Positions 25,778-34,804 are shown, numbered from the stretch's first letter. The stretch: 64,000 nucleotides of DNA from Pseudothioclava sp033100795 (GCF_033100795.1 NZ_JAWLVI010000001.1:1130254-1194253), one strand, 5' to 3'. Notes: generated from the sequence alone by a model not told the origin. Numbers and translations: made by a program.

Positions 25778-26790
25778 GCAGCAACCTCGGCGCCCGAGAC
25801 ACCCAGCACCTCTTGCGAGATGCGCGCGATCACGCCAGCCAAGGTCTCGCCCCGCGCACGCGCCGCAAAGCCAAGCGCCATGCGGTGAACGAGAACCGGC
25901 CCAGCCATCGCGACAACATCCTCAAGGCTTGGCGCAAGCCGCCCGTGGATCAGCGCCCGCGCCCGCACCGTCAGCATCAGCGCTTGTGCTGCGCGCGGCC
26001 CCGGCCCCCAGGCCAGCGCGTCGCGCGCCAGATCAGAGCCGCCCTCCTCTCCCGGGCGGCAGGCCCGAACCAGATCGAGGATATGCTCGACGACCTTTTC
26101 GCCAACCGGCATCCGACGCACCAAAGCCTGCGCTGCAATCAGTTCGTCAGCGGCGAACACCTGATGCGCCTCGTCGGCCGTTGCGCCAGTGGTCGCCAGC
26201 AGGATTTGCCGCTCGGTCTCGCGGTCAGGATAATCGACATCGATCTGCACAAGGAAGCGGTCAAGCTGCGCCTCGGGCAGCGGGTAGGTGCCCTCTTGCT
26301 CGATCGGGTTTTGCGTCGCCAGCACATGGAACGGGCGGCCAAGGGGGCGATGCTCGCCCGCGATCGTCACCTCGCGCTCCTGCATGGCCTGCAACAGCGC
26401 CGACTGGGTGCGGGGGCTGGCACGGTTGATCTCGTCGGCCATCAGAAGCTGACAGAACACCGGCCCTTGCAAAAACCGGAACGCGCGACTGCCATCAGTG
26501 GCCGTTTCCAGCACCTCGGAGCCCAGAATATCGGCGGGCATCAGGTCGGGCGTGAACTGTATCCGGTTCGAGCCAAGCCCCATCACAGTGGACAGCGTAT
26601 CGACCAGCATCGTCTTGCCAAGCCCCGGCAGGCCGACCAAAAGCCCGTGCCCGCCCGACAGCAAAGCGGCCAGAACCAGCTCGACCACGCGCTCTTGCCC
26701 GATGAACCGGCGGTTGATCGAATGGCGCGCCTTTTGCAGCTTGGCGCCCAGCGCTTCGATTTCATCAATCAATTCATCAGTATCAGCCAT
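25774..26790 (-). CDS. MoxR family AAA+ ATPase
   Basis: The 338-residue ATPase has Walker A GLPGLGKTML, Walker B LLMADEINRASPRTQSALL, sensor I HVLATQNPIEQEGTYPLPEA and the arginine-containing LDRFL that follows. MoxR ATPases act as chaperones that mature or load metal cofactors into partner protein complexes, often ones with VWA domains. ATG 26790 has GGAG upstream; the longer frame crosses into the divergent gene. It heads the operon moxR-DUF58-DUF4159-large membrane protein. The target complex is unknown. Confidence 0.93.
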   Translation of the reverse strand: MADTDELIDEIEALGAKLQKARHSINRRFIGQERVVELVLAALLSGGHGLLVGLPGLGKTMLVDTLSTVMGLGSNRIQFTPDLMPADILGSEVLETATDGSRAFRFLQGPVFCQLLMADEINRASPRTQSALLQAMQEREVTIAGEHRPLGRPFHVLATQNPIEQEGTYPLPEAQLDRFLVQIDVDYPDRETERQILLATTGATADEAHQVFAADELIAAQALVRRMPVGEKVVEHILDLVRACRPGEEGGSDLARDALAWGPGPRAAQALMLTVRARALIHGRLAPSLEDVVAMAGPVLVHRMALGFAARARGETLAGVIARISQEVLGVSGAEVAA

Positions 26791-26859
26791 GACAAACTCC
26801 TCGGGGCGAACTATCTTTAGAAAACCAGATATTGACCGGCAAACAAACCGGAAAGACAG

Positions 26860-27456
26860 ATGAGCGACAAGAAGCCCCCACAAAAGCCCGTGAAGGGACC
26901 GAATGCCGACGGCATCGCTGCCGCTGCCAGCAAGGCCGCGAAGAAGGGGCCGCCGCCCGTCCACCTGTGGAATCCGCCGTTTTGCGGCGATCTGGACATG
27001 GAGATTAAGCGCGACGGCACCTGGTTCTATTTGGGGACTCCGATCGGGCGCGAGGCGCTGGTGCGGCTGTTCGCCTCGGTGCTGAAGCTCGAAGACGGCA
27101 AGTTCTTCCTTGTGACCCCGGTCGAGAAGGTGGGCATCCGCGTCGAGGATGCGCCCTTTATTGCAGTGGATTGCGACATCTCGGGCAAGGGCGCCGAACA
27201 GGTGCTGCGTTTCACGACCAATGTCGGCGACGAGGTGACAGCCGGCCCCGATCATGCGATCCGCGTTATCCGGCTGGAGGATGACGAGCCGCAGCCCTAT
27301 CTGCATGTGCGCCGCGGACTGGAAGCTAAAATCGACCGGAAAACCTTTTACCGGCTTGTAGACATCGCCCGCCCCGCAGCCCATGAGGGGCAGGACTGGC
27401 TCGGGCTGTGGTCGCGCGGGCAGTTTTTCCCGATTATCCCGATGGCGGAGCTGTAA
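26860..27456 (+). CDS. DUF1285 family protein
   Basis: The 198-residue protein has a lysine/alanine/proline-rich N-terminal 30 residues and then the DUF1285 core: HLWNPPFCGDLDMEIKRDG, TWFYLGTPIGREALVRLFAS, KFFLVTPVEKVGIRVEDAPF. Structures of family members show two small beta-rich domains; function is not known. It is divergent from moxR, with 69 bases between them. Its stop is directly followed by the GTG of the hydroxypyruvate isomerase gene, so the two are co-translated. GGAAAGA precedes the ATG. Confidence 0.85.
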   Translation: MSDKKPPQKPVKGPNADGIAAAASKAAKKGPPPVHLWNPPFCGDLDMEIKRDGTWFYLGTPIGREALVRLFASVLKLEDGKFFLVTPVEKVGIRVEDAPFIAVDCDISGKGAEQVLRFTTNVGDEVTAGPDHAIRVIRLEDDEPQPYLHVRRGLEAKIDRKTFYRLVDIARPAAHEGQDWLGLWSRGQFFPIIPMAEL

Positions 27457-28212
27457 GTGCCAAAATTCTGCGCGAATCTGTCGATGCTCTTTACCGAGTT
27501 GCCGTTCATGGACCGCTTTGCGGCTGCCAAGGCAGCGGGGTTTGACGCGGTCGAGGTGCTTTTCCCCTACGATTGCCCCGCGCAAGACATGCGCGACGCT
27601 CTGGTCTTCGAGGATCTGCAATTCGTTCTGATGAATGCACCGCCTCCGAATTACACCGGAGGCGAGCCGGGCTACGCCGCCATCCCCGCCAGCGCCGAGC
27701 GCTTCCGGCGCGATTTTGCGCGTGTGCTGCGCTATGCGGCCGTCCTGAAGCCTCTGCACATCCATATCATGACCGGAGAGACGAGCGGCCCCGAGGCGCG
27801 CGCCTGTTTCATCGAGAACCTGCAATGGGCCGCGGAAAAGGCGCCCAATATTTCGTTAACGATCGAACCGCTGAACAGTGGCGACTGGCCGGGGTATTAT
27901 CTGAACGATTTTGATCTGGCAGCAGAGATCATCGACGCGGTCGGTGCGCCGAATGTGAACATGCAATTCGACGCCTATCACGCGCAAAAAATCACCGGAG
28001 ACGCGATGGCGGTCTGGCGTGCGCATGGCGAGCGCGCGGTTCATGTGCAAATCGCGCAAACACCCGAGCGGTCAGAACCAACCGGCGGACCAATCGACTA
28101 TCCGGCGTTTTTCGCTATGCTCGACGCGCAGGGCTATGACGGGTTCGTCAGCGCGGAATACCGCCCCGCAGGCGAAACGCGCGAAGGTCTGGGCTGGTTG
28201 CCGCGCGGCTAG
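27457..28212 (+). CDS. hyi: Hydroxypyruvate isomerase family sugar-phosphate-like isomerase
   Basis: The 251-residue TIM-barrel enzyme is of the Hyi/OtnI type, which interconverts hydroxypyruvate and tartronate semialdehyde or isomerises 2-oxo-tetronate. Motifs include FCANLSMLFTELPFMDRF, the metal-binding LTIEPLN, NMQFDAYHAQ and HVQIAQTPERSEP, and the final glutamate in VSAEYRPAG. The GTG at 27457 abuts the DUF1285 stop; no later ATG would keep the first strand. Hydroxypyruvate chemistry fits glyoxylate metabolism, as in the glc operon 8 kb away, but I cannot tell Hyi from OtnI by sequence alone. Confidence 0.82.
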   Translation: MPKFCANLSMLFTELPFMDRFAAAKAAGFDAVEVLFPYDCPAQDMRDALVFEDLQFVLMNAPPPNYTGGEPGYAAIPASAERFRRDFARVLRYAAVLKPLHIHIMTGETSGPEARACFIENLQWAAEKAPNISLTIEPLNSGDWPGYYLNDFDLAAEIIDAVGAPNVNMQFDAYHAQKITGDAMAVWRAHGERAVHVQIAQTPERSEPTGGPIDYPAFFAMLDAQGYDGFVSAEYRPAGETREGLGWLPRG

Positions 28213-29129
28213 CAGCCCCCCGCCCGATCTGCGCACCCGAAGCTGCGGGTCTCGGGCTCAAGGGTCACATGGATCAGACCGAACTCGGCCTCCAGCATAT
28301 GCTTGGCCTGCGCAATCACATCGCGGAAATCCGCGCCCTCGGCCAGCACCAGATGCGCCTCCAGCGAGCTGCGCTTTTCGTCGATCTGCCACAGATGCAG
28401 GTGATGCACGGCCTCGACGCCGTCAAGCGCGACCAAGTGTTCCGCGATCTCGGGGCTGTCTTGCGGGCTTGGCGCGCCCAGCATCAGGATGCGCAAAACG
28501 GGCCGGATGTCGTGCGCCACATGCCACAGGATAAACAGCGAAATCCCGATGGTCAGCAGCGGGTCCACCAGCCGCCAGTCATAGAGCAGGATCACCACGC
28601 CGCCAAAGATCACCGCCACAGACGCCCCCGCATCGGCAAGGTTGTGCAAGAAGGCTGCGCGGATATTCACGCTTTGCTTTGACAGGCTGAAGGTCAGCGC
28701 CGCCGTGCCAAGGTCGATCACCAGCGCCAAAGCCGCAAGCCAGATAACGATCCAGCCCTCGACACCGGGCGGGTCAATCAACCGCCCTGCCGCCTCGGCC
28801 ATCAGCCAAAGGGCGACAATCACCAGCGAGACATAGTTGATCAGCGCTGCCACCACCTCGGCACGCGCCCAGCCAAAGCTCATCGCGCTGTCAGCGCCGC
28901 GCCGCGCCAGACGCCGCGCGCCAAACGCCAGCACAAGCGCCGCTGCATCCGAGAAATTATGCACCCCGTCCGCGATCAGCGCGACAGACCCCGCCACAAG
29001 CCCACCCGCGATCTGCGCCACCGTCAGGCCGACGTTGATCGCCACCGCCCAAGCGACCCGCCGGTCGCCGGAATGTGCATCCAGCCCGTGATGGTGCCCG
29101 CCGTGCCCGTGGTGATGGTCGTGCGGCAT
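28209..29129 (-). CDS. Cation diffusion facilitator metal exporter
   Basis: The 306-residue CDF protein exports divalent metals such as Zn2+ or Co2+ in exchange for protons. The N-terminus is very histidine-rich (MPHDHHHGHGGHHHGLDAH), which may bind metal. Six transmembrane helices follow; transport-site residues are in ALIADGVHNFSDAAAL (helix 2) and NLADAGASVAVIFGG (helix 5). The cytoplasmic C-terminal domain has VHHLHLWQIDEKRSSLEAHL. Its stop overlaps the convergent isomerase stop, and the HIT gene ends 7 bases upstream of it on the same strand. Metal specificity is not resolved. Confidence 0.92.
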   Translation of the reverse strand: MPHDHHHGHGGHHHGLDAHSGDRRVAWAVAINVGLTVAQIAGGLVAGSVALIADGVHNFSDAAALVLAFGARRLARRGADSAMSFGWARAEVVAALINYVSLVIVALWLMAEAAGRLIDPPGVEGWIVIWLAALALVIDLGTAALTFSLSKQSVNIRAAFLHNLADAGASVAVIFGGVVILLYDWRLVDPLLTIGISLFILWHVAHDIRPVLRILMLGAPSPQDSPEIAEHLVALDGVEAVHHLHLWQIDEKRSSLEAHLVLAEGADFRDVIAQAKHMLEAEFGLIHVTLEPETRSFGCADRAGGC

Positions 29130-29136
29130 ATCGGCC

Positions 29137-29517
29137 TCAGCGCATCAGAAGCATCGGGCCTAGCGGGCGGCCGGCCAGAATATGCAGGTGGAAATGCGGC
29201 ACTTCCTGCACTCCATCCTCGCCTGCGTTGGTGATCGCGCGGAAGCCGTTGCCGCCATTTCCGGGCTCCGCCCCGATCATCGCGCAGACCTTGCCCACAG
29301 CGCGGGTGAAATCGACGATCTCGGCATCACTGGCCGCATTACAGAAATGATCGTAGCAAACATACGGCCCCTTCGGAATCACCAGCACATGATCGGGCGC
29401 CTTGGGCGAAATATCACCGAACGCCAGCGTATGATCGGTTTCCAGCACGGTATTGTTGGGAATTTCGCCGCGCAGGATTTTGGCAAAGATGTTCTGGTCG
29501 TCATAGGCATAGGCCAT
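29137..29517 (-). CDS. HIT family nucleotide-binding hydrolase
   Basis: The 126-residue protein is a histidine-triad member of the HINT branch, which hydrolyses adenosine 5'-phosphoramidates and aminoacyl adenylates. The triad is in VPHFHLHILAGRPL; the N-terminus NIFAKILRGEIPN is standard. Length is normal. GGAGCG precedes the ATG. It lies 11 bases past the GT14 gene and 7 bases before the CDF gene on the same strand, an arrangement that looks like tight packing and not a pathway. Confidence 0.93.
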   Translation of the reverse strand: MAYAYDDQNIFAKILRGEIPNNTVLETDHTLAFGDISPKAPDHVLVIPKGPYVCYDHFCNAASDAEIVDFTRAVGKVCAMIGAEPGNGGNGFRAITNAGEDGVQEVPHFHLHILAGRPLGPMLLMR

Positions 29518-29528
29518 GGGAGCGCTCC

Positions 29529-31103
29529 TTAATCGACGAAGAGGTGGTCTGTCGTGGCGATTTCATATGCGATATCGGGATCGCAGCCAAGGAAGCGCGC
29601 GATCGGCATGGTATTCTGGTCGGCGCTGTCCTGTTCGCGCATCCGCATATAGGACGGAAAGCCCGCATCGCGCATCCGGTCGGATTCTAGCCGCAGATCA
29701 TAGCGGATCGTCGGCAGAAGCCGGACCAGAACATCCTCGGGCGTACGCTCTCCCGCCAGCCCGACGCGCCGCGCGTGGCCGACAAGATACTCCTCGGAGA
29801 AATCGCACTCGATTTCCAGAATACGCACTTTGGCTTTGTCAGAGGTAAAATCCTCCAGAAGGTCGAAATTGCCGGGGTCGATACAGACCACAAGCCGCTC
29901 GGTCCGGTTATAGTCGAACAACATCCGCAGCAGCGCGCGCCGGTGGCGGTGGCGTTTCTCCAGCGTCGATTCGATCCCGCCCAGATGCGGCAAGCCGCCC
30001 TCTTCGTTGAAGATATACTCGGCCACCGGAATATCGGTGCGCTGGCGGACCTGATCGACGAACCGCTTGGCAACGTGCCACTTCTTGCACACGACGATCA
30101 TCAGCGTGTTCTCGCGCCCGAGGCTGGCTTCGGTCTCCCAGAAGCGCGGCGCGAACCGCCGCCCGATCCGCCCGCGCCCCGAGAGAAACTTGAACAGCGA
30201 GCGCCCCTCGTTCGAGATCGGGAAATGCACGCCGCTCTGCCCCCACAGCTCTCCCAGACGGGTTTTCAGGTCCGAGGCTTCGGCGCTGATTTTCCGCGCG
30301 AACAGGAAATCCTGCGACAAAAGCAGGTCGTAGTGGTCGTTATAGAACGTCACCGGCATACCGTAATCGGTGAACATCAGGAAGGTCAGCGTGCGGGTGC
30401 GGATCTCGTTTTCAGGCACCACATGGCGCACGATGGTCTGGAAAAACGTCTCGTCGGGGATCCAGGTCGTGCGGAAAAACCGCATCACATCGGGGCGGTT
30501 CTTACAAAAATCGAGCACCCATTCGATGGTGCGCCGCCGCAGACACCACCACTGCGAGCCTATCATCATCTCGATGTCGTCTGGCACAGCGCGCGTGATC
30601 CCCAGACGCCGTTGGAGCTCATAGGCGAAATAGAACCGCCGTTTCTGCGTGCGTTCATTGAACCAATGGCGATAGATCAGCCGCTCTTCCTTGAAGCCGG
30701 TCTTGATCCAGTCGGATTTGAAATAGTCAAAGCTCTCGATGTAATCGACGCTCTCGGCATCCAGAAACTGATGCGCGAATTCCGCCGTCTTGATCTGCAT
30801 ACAGTCGCCCGAAAGCATGTAGAAATGTGTCGCATCCGGAAACGCGCCCACCGCGGCCTTCACCGCTTCAAGCGTCGCTTCGACCAGAGACCACTCCCCC
30901 CAGCCGCATTTCACCCGTTTCTTGGCGAAGACCACGCCCGGATTGCCCCCAAGAGCCGTTTGCAGGCGTGCAAAATCCGACGGTTTCGCACGCGCATCGA
31001 AATGGATCGACACATAGTCGCCCATCGCCGTCAGGCGCAGCGCCTGCTGGATCAACCCCTCGGGGTCTTTATGCGTGAGCATTATGAAGGCGATTTTTGC
31101 CAT
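29529..31103 (-). CDS. GT14 beta-1,6-N-acetylglucosaminyltransferase-like protein with extra C-terminal domain
   Basis: The 524-residue protein has a core-2/I-branching (GT14) domain over about residues 1-300: IAFIMLTHKDPEGLIQQAL, YVSIHFDARAKP, THFYMLSGDCMQIKTAEF, MMIGSQWWCLRRRTIEWVL and WIPDETFFQTIV. The last 220 residues form a separate domain (TLMIVVCKKWHVAKRFVDQV, RLVVCIDPGNFDLLED) that I recognise only as the DUF5927/DUF5928-type extension of alphaproteobacterial GT14 proteins. No membrane anchor is visible. It is divergent from a sulfotransferase gene, which suggests that both decorate one surface glycan. Donor is probably UDP-GlcNAc or UDP-xylose by family. Confidence 0.83.
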   Translation of the reverse strand: MAKIAFIMLTHKDPEGLIQQALRLTAMGDYVSIHFDARAKPSDFARLQTALGGNPGVVFAKKRVKCGWGEWSLVEATLEAVKAAVGAFPDATHFYMLSGDCMQIKTAEFAHQFLDAESVDYIESFDYFKSDWIKTGFKEERLIYRHWFNERTQKRRFYFAYELQRRLGITRAVPDDIEMMIGSQWWCLRRRTIEWVLDFCKNRPDVMRFFRTTWIPDETFFQTIVRHVVPENEIRTRTLTFLMFTDYGMPVTFYNDHYDLLLSQDFLFARKISAEASDLKTRLGELWGQSGVHFPISNEGRSLFKFLSGRGRIGRRFAPRFWETEASLGRENTLMIVVCKKWHVAKRFVDQVRQRTDIPVAEYIFNEEGGLPHLGGIESTLEKRHRHRRALLRMLFDYNRTERLVVCIDPGNFDLLEDFTSDKAKVRILEIECDFSEEYLVGHARRVGLAGERTPEDVLVRLLPTIRYDLRLESDRMRDAGFPSYMRMREQDSADQNTMPIARFLGCDPDIAYEIATTDHLFVD

Positions 31104-31255
31104 CTTGGAAACAGCCTGCCCTTATTCCTACCTGACCCTTGGCATGTTTAGCTTTAATAACCGTTGAAAAGTAAGCATTTCTTTGCTCTTTAGGGGATTA
31201 TTGTTTCCTAAGTATGGTTTGCGCAACAAAAGTTGCGTTCTGGAGGTAAGAAAAT

Positions 31256-32074
31256 ATGGGTTTTCCTGGCACCTGGATGACCGAAAGCGAAAGCATGGTC
31301 TACCGTGTCGTTCCCAAATGTGCCTGCTCGTCCATCGGGCAGATCATGTATTATTCCGATCATGGCACGTTTTTTGACGGCGACATTCACGACGCAACCG
31401 GCGGGCTGCACAAATGGTCGATCGAGGCAAGCCAGAAGCCGATCGAGGACAATGTGAAGGCGCATAAGTCCTATGCATTTACCTGCGTGCGCAACCCCTA
31501 TGCGCGCATTCTGTCGTCGTTCTTCGACAAGATTTGCGGCATCCAGCGCAACGGCAAACGCTATCGCGGCAATCTTGTGCCGCAACTGATCCAGAAATAC
31601 GGGATCGAGGTTGGCAGCCCCGAGGACGATTTCGACTTCGACCAGATCCAGTCATTCCGCCGCTTTCTGCTCTTCGCGCGCGACACCATCCGCTGGCGCC
31701 GCCCGATGGAGCCTGACATCCACTGGTCGGCCATGTCCGGCCATATCTCGACCTTCATCTGCAATGGCGGGCACTACGACCACATCTTCTTCACCGAGAA
31801 GTTCAACGAAGGGATGCAGGTCGTTCTGGACAACACCGAGACGCCGGTGAAGCTTGGCCTGGACGACGTGCCGCGCTTTAACGAATCCGAAGGGCACGGG
31901 CCAAAACGCGCGCATAAAGTGAGCGAGTATTTCGACGATCTCTCGCGCCATCTGGTCTGGGAAATCTACAAAAAGGATTTCCAGCTGTTCCACTATGATT
32001 TCGACGACCCGGACAACAAATATCCGATCGGTGAAGTGGACCTCGCCGAGGTGCACGCGAAACTCGGGAATTGA
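31256..32074 (+). CDS. Sulfotransferase family 2 (HNK-1-like) carbohydrate sulfotransferase
   Basis: The 272-residue soluble protein has the PAPS-binding loops of carbohydrate sulfotransferases: YRVVPKCACSSIGQIM at residues 16-31 (5'-phosphosulfate loop with P20-K21) and FTCVRNPYARILSSFFDKI at 75-93 (3'-phosphate loop with R79 and S87/S88). HWSAMSGHISTFIC and HIFFTEKFNEGM match the Sulfotransfer_2 family. GGAGGTAAG gives a strong ribosome-binding site. It is divergent from the GT14 gene across an AT-rich 152-base gap. A sulfated polysaccharide or exported glycan is the likely acceptor, by inference. Confidence 0.83.
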   Translation: MGFPGTWMTESESMVYRVVPKCACSSIGQIMYYSDHGTFFDGDIHDATGGLHKWSIEASQKPIEDNVKAHKSYAFTCVRNPYARILSSFFDKICGIQRNGKRYRGNLVPQLIQKYGIEVGSPEDDFDFDQIQSFRRFLLFARDTIRWRRPMEPDIHWSAMSGHISTFICNGGHYDHIFFTEKFNEGMQVVLDNTETPVKLGLDDVPRFNESEGHGPKRAHKVSEYFDDLSRHLVWEIYKKDFQLFHYDFDDPDNKYPIGEVDLAEVHAKLGN

Positions 32075-32076
32075 TT

Positions 32077-32098
32077 AAGGGGGCGTCAGCCCCCTTTC
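32077..32098. terminator. Bidirectional terminator between sulfotransferase and adenosine kinase genes
   Basis: AAGGGGGC pairs with GCCCCCTT across a GTCA loop and is followed by TCTT on the plus strand. It lies between two convergent stops 24 bases apart and can serve both. Confidence 0.75.
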
Positions 32099-33085
32099 TT
32101 ATGCCAGACCCTTACGGGCGAACAGCTCCAGCACATCAACCTCGGGGCGCGCGCCGTAATGGCTGATGACCTCGGCTGCGGCGATCACGCCCATCTTGCC
32201 CGACACCTCAAGCGAGCATCCCGTCGCATAGCCATAGAGGAACCCGGCCGCAAACTGGTCGCCCGCGCCTGTCGCATCGACCGGCGTGATGCGGTGCACT
32301 GGCACCTCGACCCGCTCGCCTTCGCGGATCAGCACCACATCGTCGCCCGAGCGGGTGCAGACGATCATCCGGCACTCACCCGACGCCTGCTTAAGCGCGC
32401 TTTCCAGATCGGTCTGATACAGCGCCTCCCACTCGTGATTATTGCCGATCACATAATCCATCTCGTCGCGGATCAGGCGGCGGAAGCTGTCGCGGTGGCG
32501 GTCCACGCAGAACGGGTCCGAGAGCGAAATCCCCGCGCGACCGCCCGTGCGCCGCGTGCCCTGCGCCGCCTTCAGGAACGCAGCCTTGCCGTGATCCTTG
32601 TCGAACAGATAGCCCTCAAGATACAGCAGCTCGGTGCTTTCCACGACCTCAAGCGGCACATCCTCGGTCGAGACCTCGGCGGAAATGCCCAGATAGGTGT
32701 TCATCGAGCGCTCGCCATCGGGCGAGACAAAGATCATCGAACGCGAGGTCGGCAATTCGCCGCCCGCGACCGGCGGGTTCGGAAAATCGGTGCCCTCGGC
32801 CTCCAGCGAGGCCTGAAAGAACCGTCCCAAAGCATCGTCGCGCACCCGCCCGATATAGGCCGTGCGCAGCCCAAGATTGCCAAGCCCCGCCAGTGTATTC
32901 CCGACCGAGCCACCCGGCGCCTGCGTGCGATCGCGCATCGCGGCATACAGCTCTTCGGCGCGGTCCCGCTCGATCAACTGCATGATGCCCTTTTCGATGC
33001 CATTCGCGGCCAGAAACGCATCGTCGCACTGGCTGATCACATCGACAATCGCATTGCCGATGCCCACGACCTGATAGTTTTTCAC
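32099..33085 (-). CDS. PfkB family adenosine kinase-like sugar kinase
   Basis: The 328-residue PfkB enzyme looks like the adenosine kinase group: VVGIGNAIVDVISQCDDAFL at the N-terminus, GGSVGNTLAGLGNLGLRTAY, and the C-terminal catalytic PVDATGAGDQFAAGFLYGYA with the base Asp. Adenosine kinase phosphorylates adenosine to AMP. The start is GTG 33085, which overlaps the nth stop as GTGA and has GAGGAG upstream. nth and this gene form a coupled pair, without an obvious functional link. Other PfkB substrates cannot be excluded. Confidence 0.85.
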   Translation of the reverse strand: MKNYQVVGIGNAIVDVISQCDDAFLAANGIEKGIMQLIERDRAEELYAAMRDRTQAPGGSVGNTLAGLGNLGLRTAYIGRVRDDALGRFFQASLEAEGTDFPNPPVAGGELPTSRSMIFVSPDGERSMNTYLGISAEVSTEDVPLEVVESTELLYLEGYLFDKDHGKAAFLKAAQGTRRTGGRAGISLSDPFCVDRHRDSFRRLIRDEMDYVIGNNHEWEALYQTDLESALKQASGECRMIVCTRSGDDVVLIREGERVEVPVHRITPVDATGAGDQFAAGFLYGYATGCSLEVSGKMGVIAAAEVISHYGARPEVDVLELFARKGLA

Positions 33086-33726
33086 TGGGTTTTCTCCTCG
33101 AACAGGCACAGATCCCGGATCGGGCAGGCTCCACATTTCGGTTTGCGCGCAACGCAAAGGTAACGGCCGTGCAAAATCAGCCAATGATGCGCATGGCGCT
33201 GGTATTCGACCGGCACGTTATCTTCGATGGCGCGCTCGACCGCCTCGACATCCTTGCCAGGGCAGATGCCCGTGCGATTTCCAACACGGAAGATATGGGT
33301 ATCGACCGCTTGCGCCGGATGCCCCCACCAGATGCTTAGCACCACATTCGCGGTTTTGCGCCCGACGCCCGGCAATCCGGTCAGCGCAGCGCGCGAGCTT
33401 GGCACCTCGCCGTTGTATTTCTCGACCAGTATCTGCGCGGTCTTGATGACATTCTTGGCCTTTTGCCGGAACAGGCCGATTGTCTTGATATGCTCGATCA
33501 GCCCCTCTTCGCCCAAGTCCAGCATCTTCTGCGGCGTGTCGGCAATCGGGAACAGCGCCCTGGTCGCCTTGTTCACGCCCACATCGGTCGCTTGCGCCGA
33601 CAGGGCCACCGCCACCAAAAGCGTATAGGCGTTGGTGTGGTCCAGTTCGCCCTTGGGGCAAGGGTCGGCGGCCTCGAACCGCGCGAACACCTCTTTGAGC
33701 ACCATATAATCAAGCTGTTTTGCCAT
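33082..33726 (-). CDS. nth: Endonuclease III
   Basis: Nth removes oxidised pyrimidines and nicks DNA at abasic sites. The helix-hairpin-helix is LTGLPGVGRKTANVVLSIWW, with the catalytic lysine in it. The catalytic aspartate is in AVDTHIFRVGNRTG. The [4Fe-4S] cluster ligands are at the end (CVARKPKCGACPIRDLC, C-x7-C-x2-C-x5-C). The 214 residues are full length. It is coupled by a GTGA overlap to the downstream kinase gene. Confidence 0.96.
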   Translation of the reverse strand: MAKQLDYMVLKEVFARFEAADPCPKGELDHTNAYTLLVAVALSAQATDVGVNKATRALFPIADTPQKMLDLGEEGLIEHIKTIGLFRQKAKNVIKTAQILVEKYNGEVPSSRAALTGLPGVGRKTANVVLSIWWGHPAQAVDTHIFRVGNRTGICPGKDVEAVERAIEDNVPVEYQRHAHHWLILHGRYLCVARKPKCGACPIRDLCLFEEKTQ

Positions 33727-33868
33727 CTACCCGCTATGCCCTCACCCGTTGCAGGCGACAAGAGGGTGCGTCGATTTTCCTCGAATTGACGACAATTTTT
33801 TGCGCCCGTTAACGTCCTGTTTGCTCTGTGCGGGCAAAACTGCCCGAAGACGGACAAGAGGGATCGTG

Positions 33869-34804
33869 ATGTCTCAATTCGGTTTTCCCGCGCAGGCCTT
33901 TCGCAATGATCGGAGCACGGGCACATGGGTTCTCGACCCCGATTTCAGCGCCGAGACCGAGGGGCTGGAGCTTTTGGCCGACGGACGCCACGCCCGCATT
34001 CTGGACGCGCAAGGGCATGTGCGGGCCGAAGGGCTGATGACCGCCGATATGCCGATTTCGCTTGAGCGCGAGGGGGAAGCGATCCGCCTTGACCGGATCG
34101 AGATCGGCGGCAGCCTTCAAATGTATCTGCCTTCGCGCCCGATAGAGTCTGGAATCCCTTATACCGAGGTAAAACCCTCATTTATTGGCGCGCGCCCCGC
34201 CAGTCCCGAAGAAATTGCCGAACTGCCCGCGCTTGGTGCCGGCACGATGATCGCGACCGACGAAGGACCACAGGCAATCGACTGGTTGCGCCCCGGGGAT
34301 CGCATTCTGACCCGCGACAACGGCTATCAACCGCTATTGTGGCTGGGCCAGCATGTAGTGCCGCGCCGCTCTCCGCCCGAGACGCGCCCGCTGGCGGTCC
34401 CTGCAGACCAGTTCGGCGCGAATTACCCCAATGCGCCCCTCACCGCCTCCGCCGCCCTCGGAGTTCTGTTGGCCGGAACCGAGCTGGAGCTTTGGTTTGC
34501 CGAACACGAGATGCTGGCGCGGATCGAACATCTGAGTGCCGATCCTGCCCCCGCCGAGGGAAAGCAGATGATGTATACGCTGCTTTTTGACGCACCTGAA
34601 ATTGTTCTGGCGAACGGGCTTTGGGTCAGCTCCGTCCATGCGGACCCCAATTATATCTCGCTCCTGCCCGACAGGGTGCGCGGCGTTCTGGGGCCGCGCC
34701 TGATCAATCCGCATGAAGCCCCGGCCCGCGGCTGGATGGCCGATTGGGAGGTTGCCATGTTCAAACGCGAACGCTCGGCGCGCAAAAACCTTATCGCCGC
34801 CTGA
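33869..34804 (+). CDS. Hint-domain (Hint_2) protein lacking the catalytic cysteine
   Basis: The 311-residue protein has a 120-residue N-terminal part of no known family, then a Hint_2 domain: GTMIATDEGPQAIDWLRPGD followed by RILTRDNGYQPLLWLGQHVV. In active Hint proteins a nucleophilic cysteine stands in a CFTPGT-type motif; here the aligned residues are ALGAGT, so autoproteolysis or splicing is unlikely. WFAEHEMLARIEHL fits the later block in which active members have a histidine. The start ATG 33869 has AGAGGGA upstream. There is no signal peptide. The function of this common Rhodobacterales family is not known. Confidence 0.8.
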   Translation: MSQFGFPAQAFRNDRSTGTWVLDPDFSAETEGLELLADGRHARILDAQGHVRAEGLMTADMPISLEREGEAIRLDRIEIGGSLQMYLPSRPIESGIPYTEVKPSFIGARPASPEEIAELPALGAGTMIATDEGPQAIDWLRPGDRILTRDNGYQPLLWLGQHVVPRRSPPETRPLAVPADQFGANYPNAPLTASAALGVLLAGTELELWFAEHEMLARIEHLSADPAPAEGKQMMYTLLFDAPEIVLANGLWVSSVHADPNYISLLPDRVRGVLGPRLINPHEAPARGWMADWEVAMFKRERSARKNLIAA

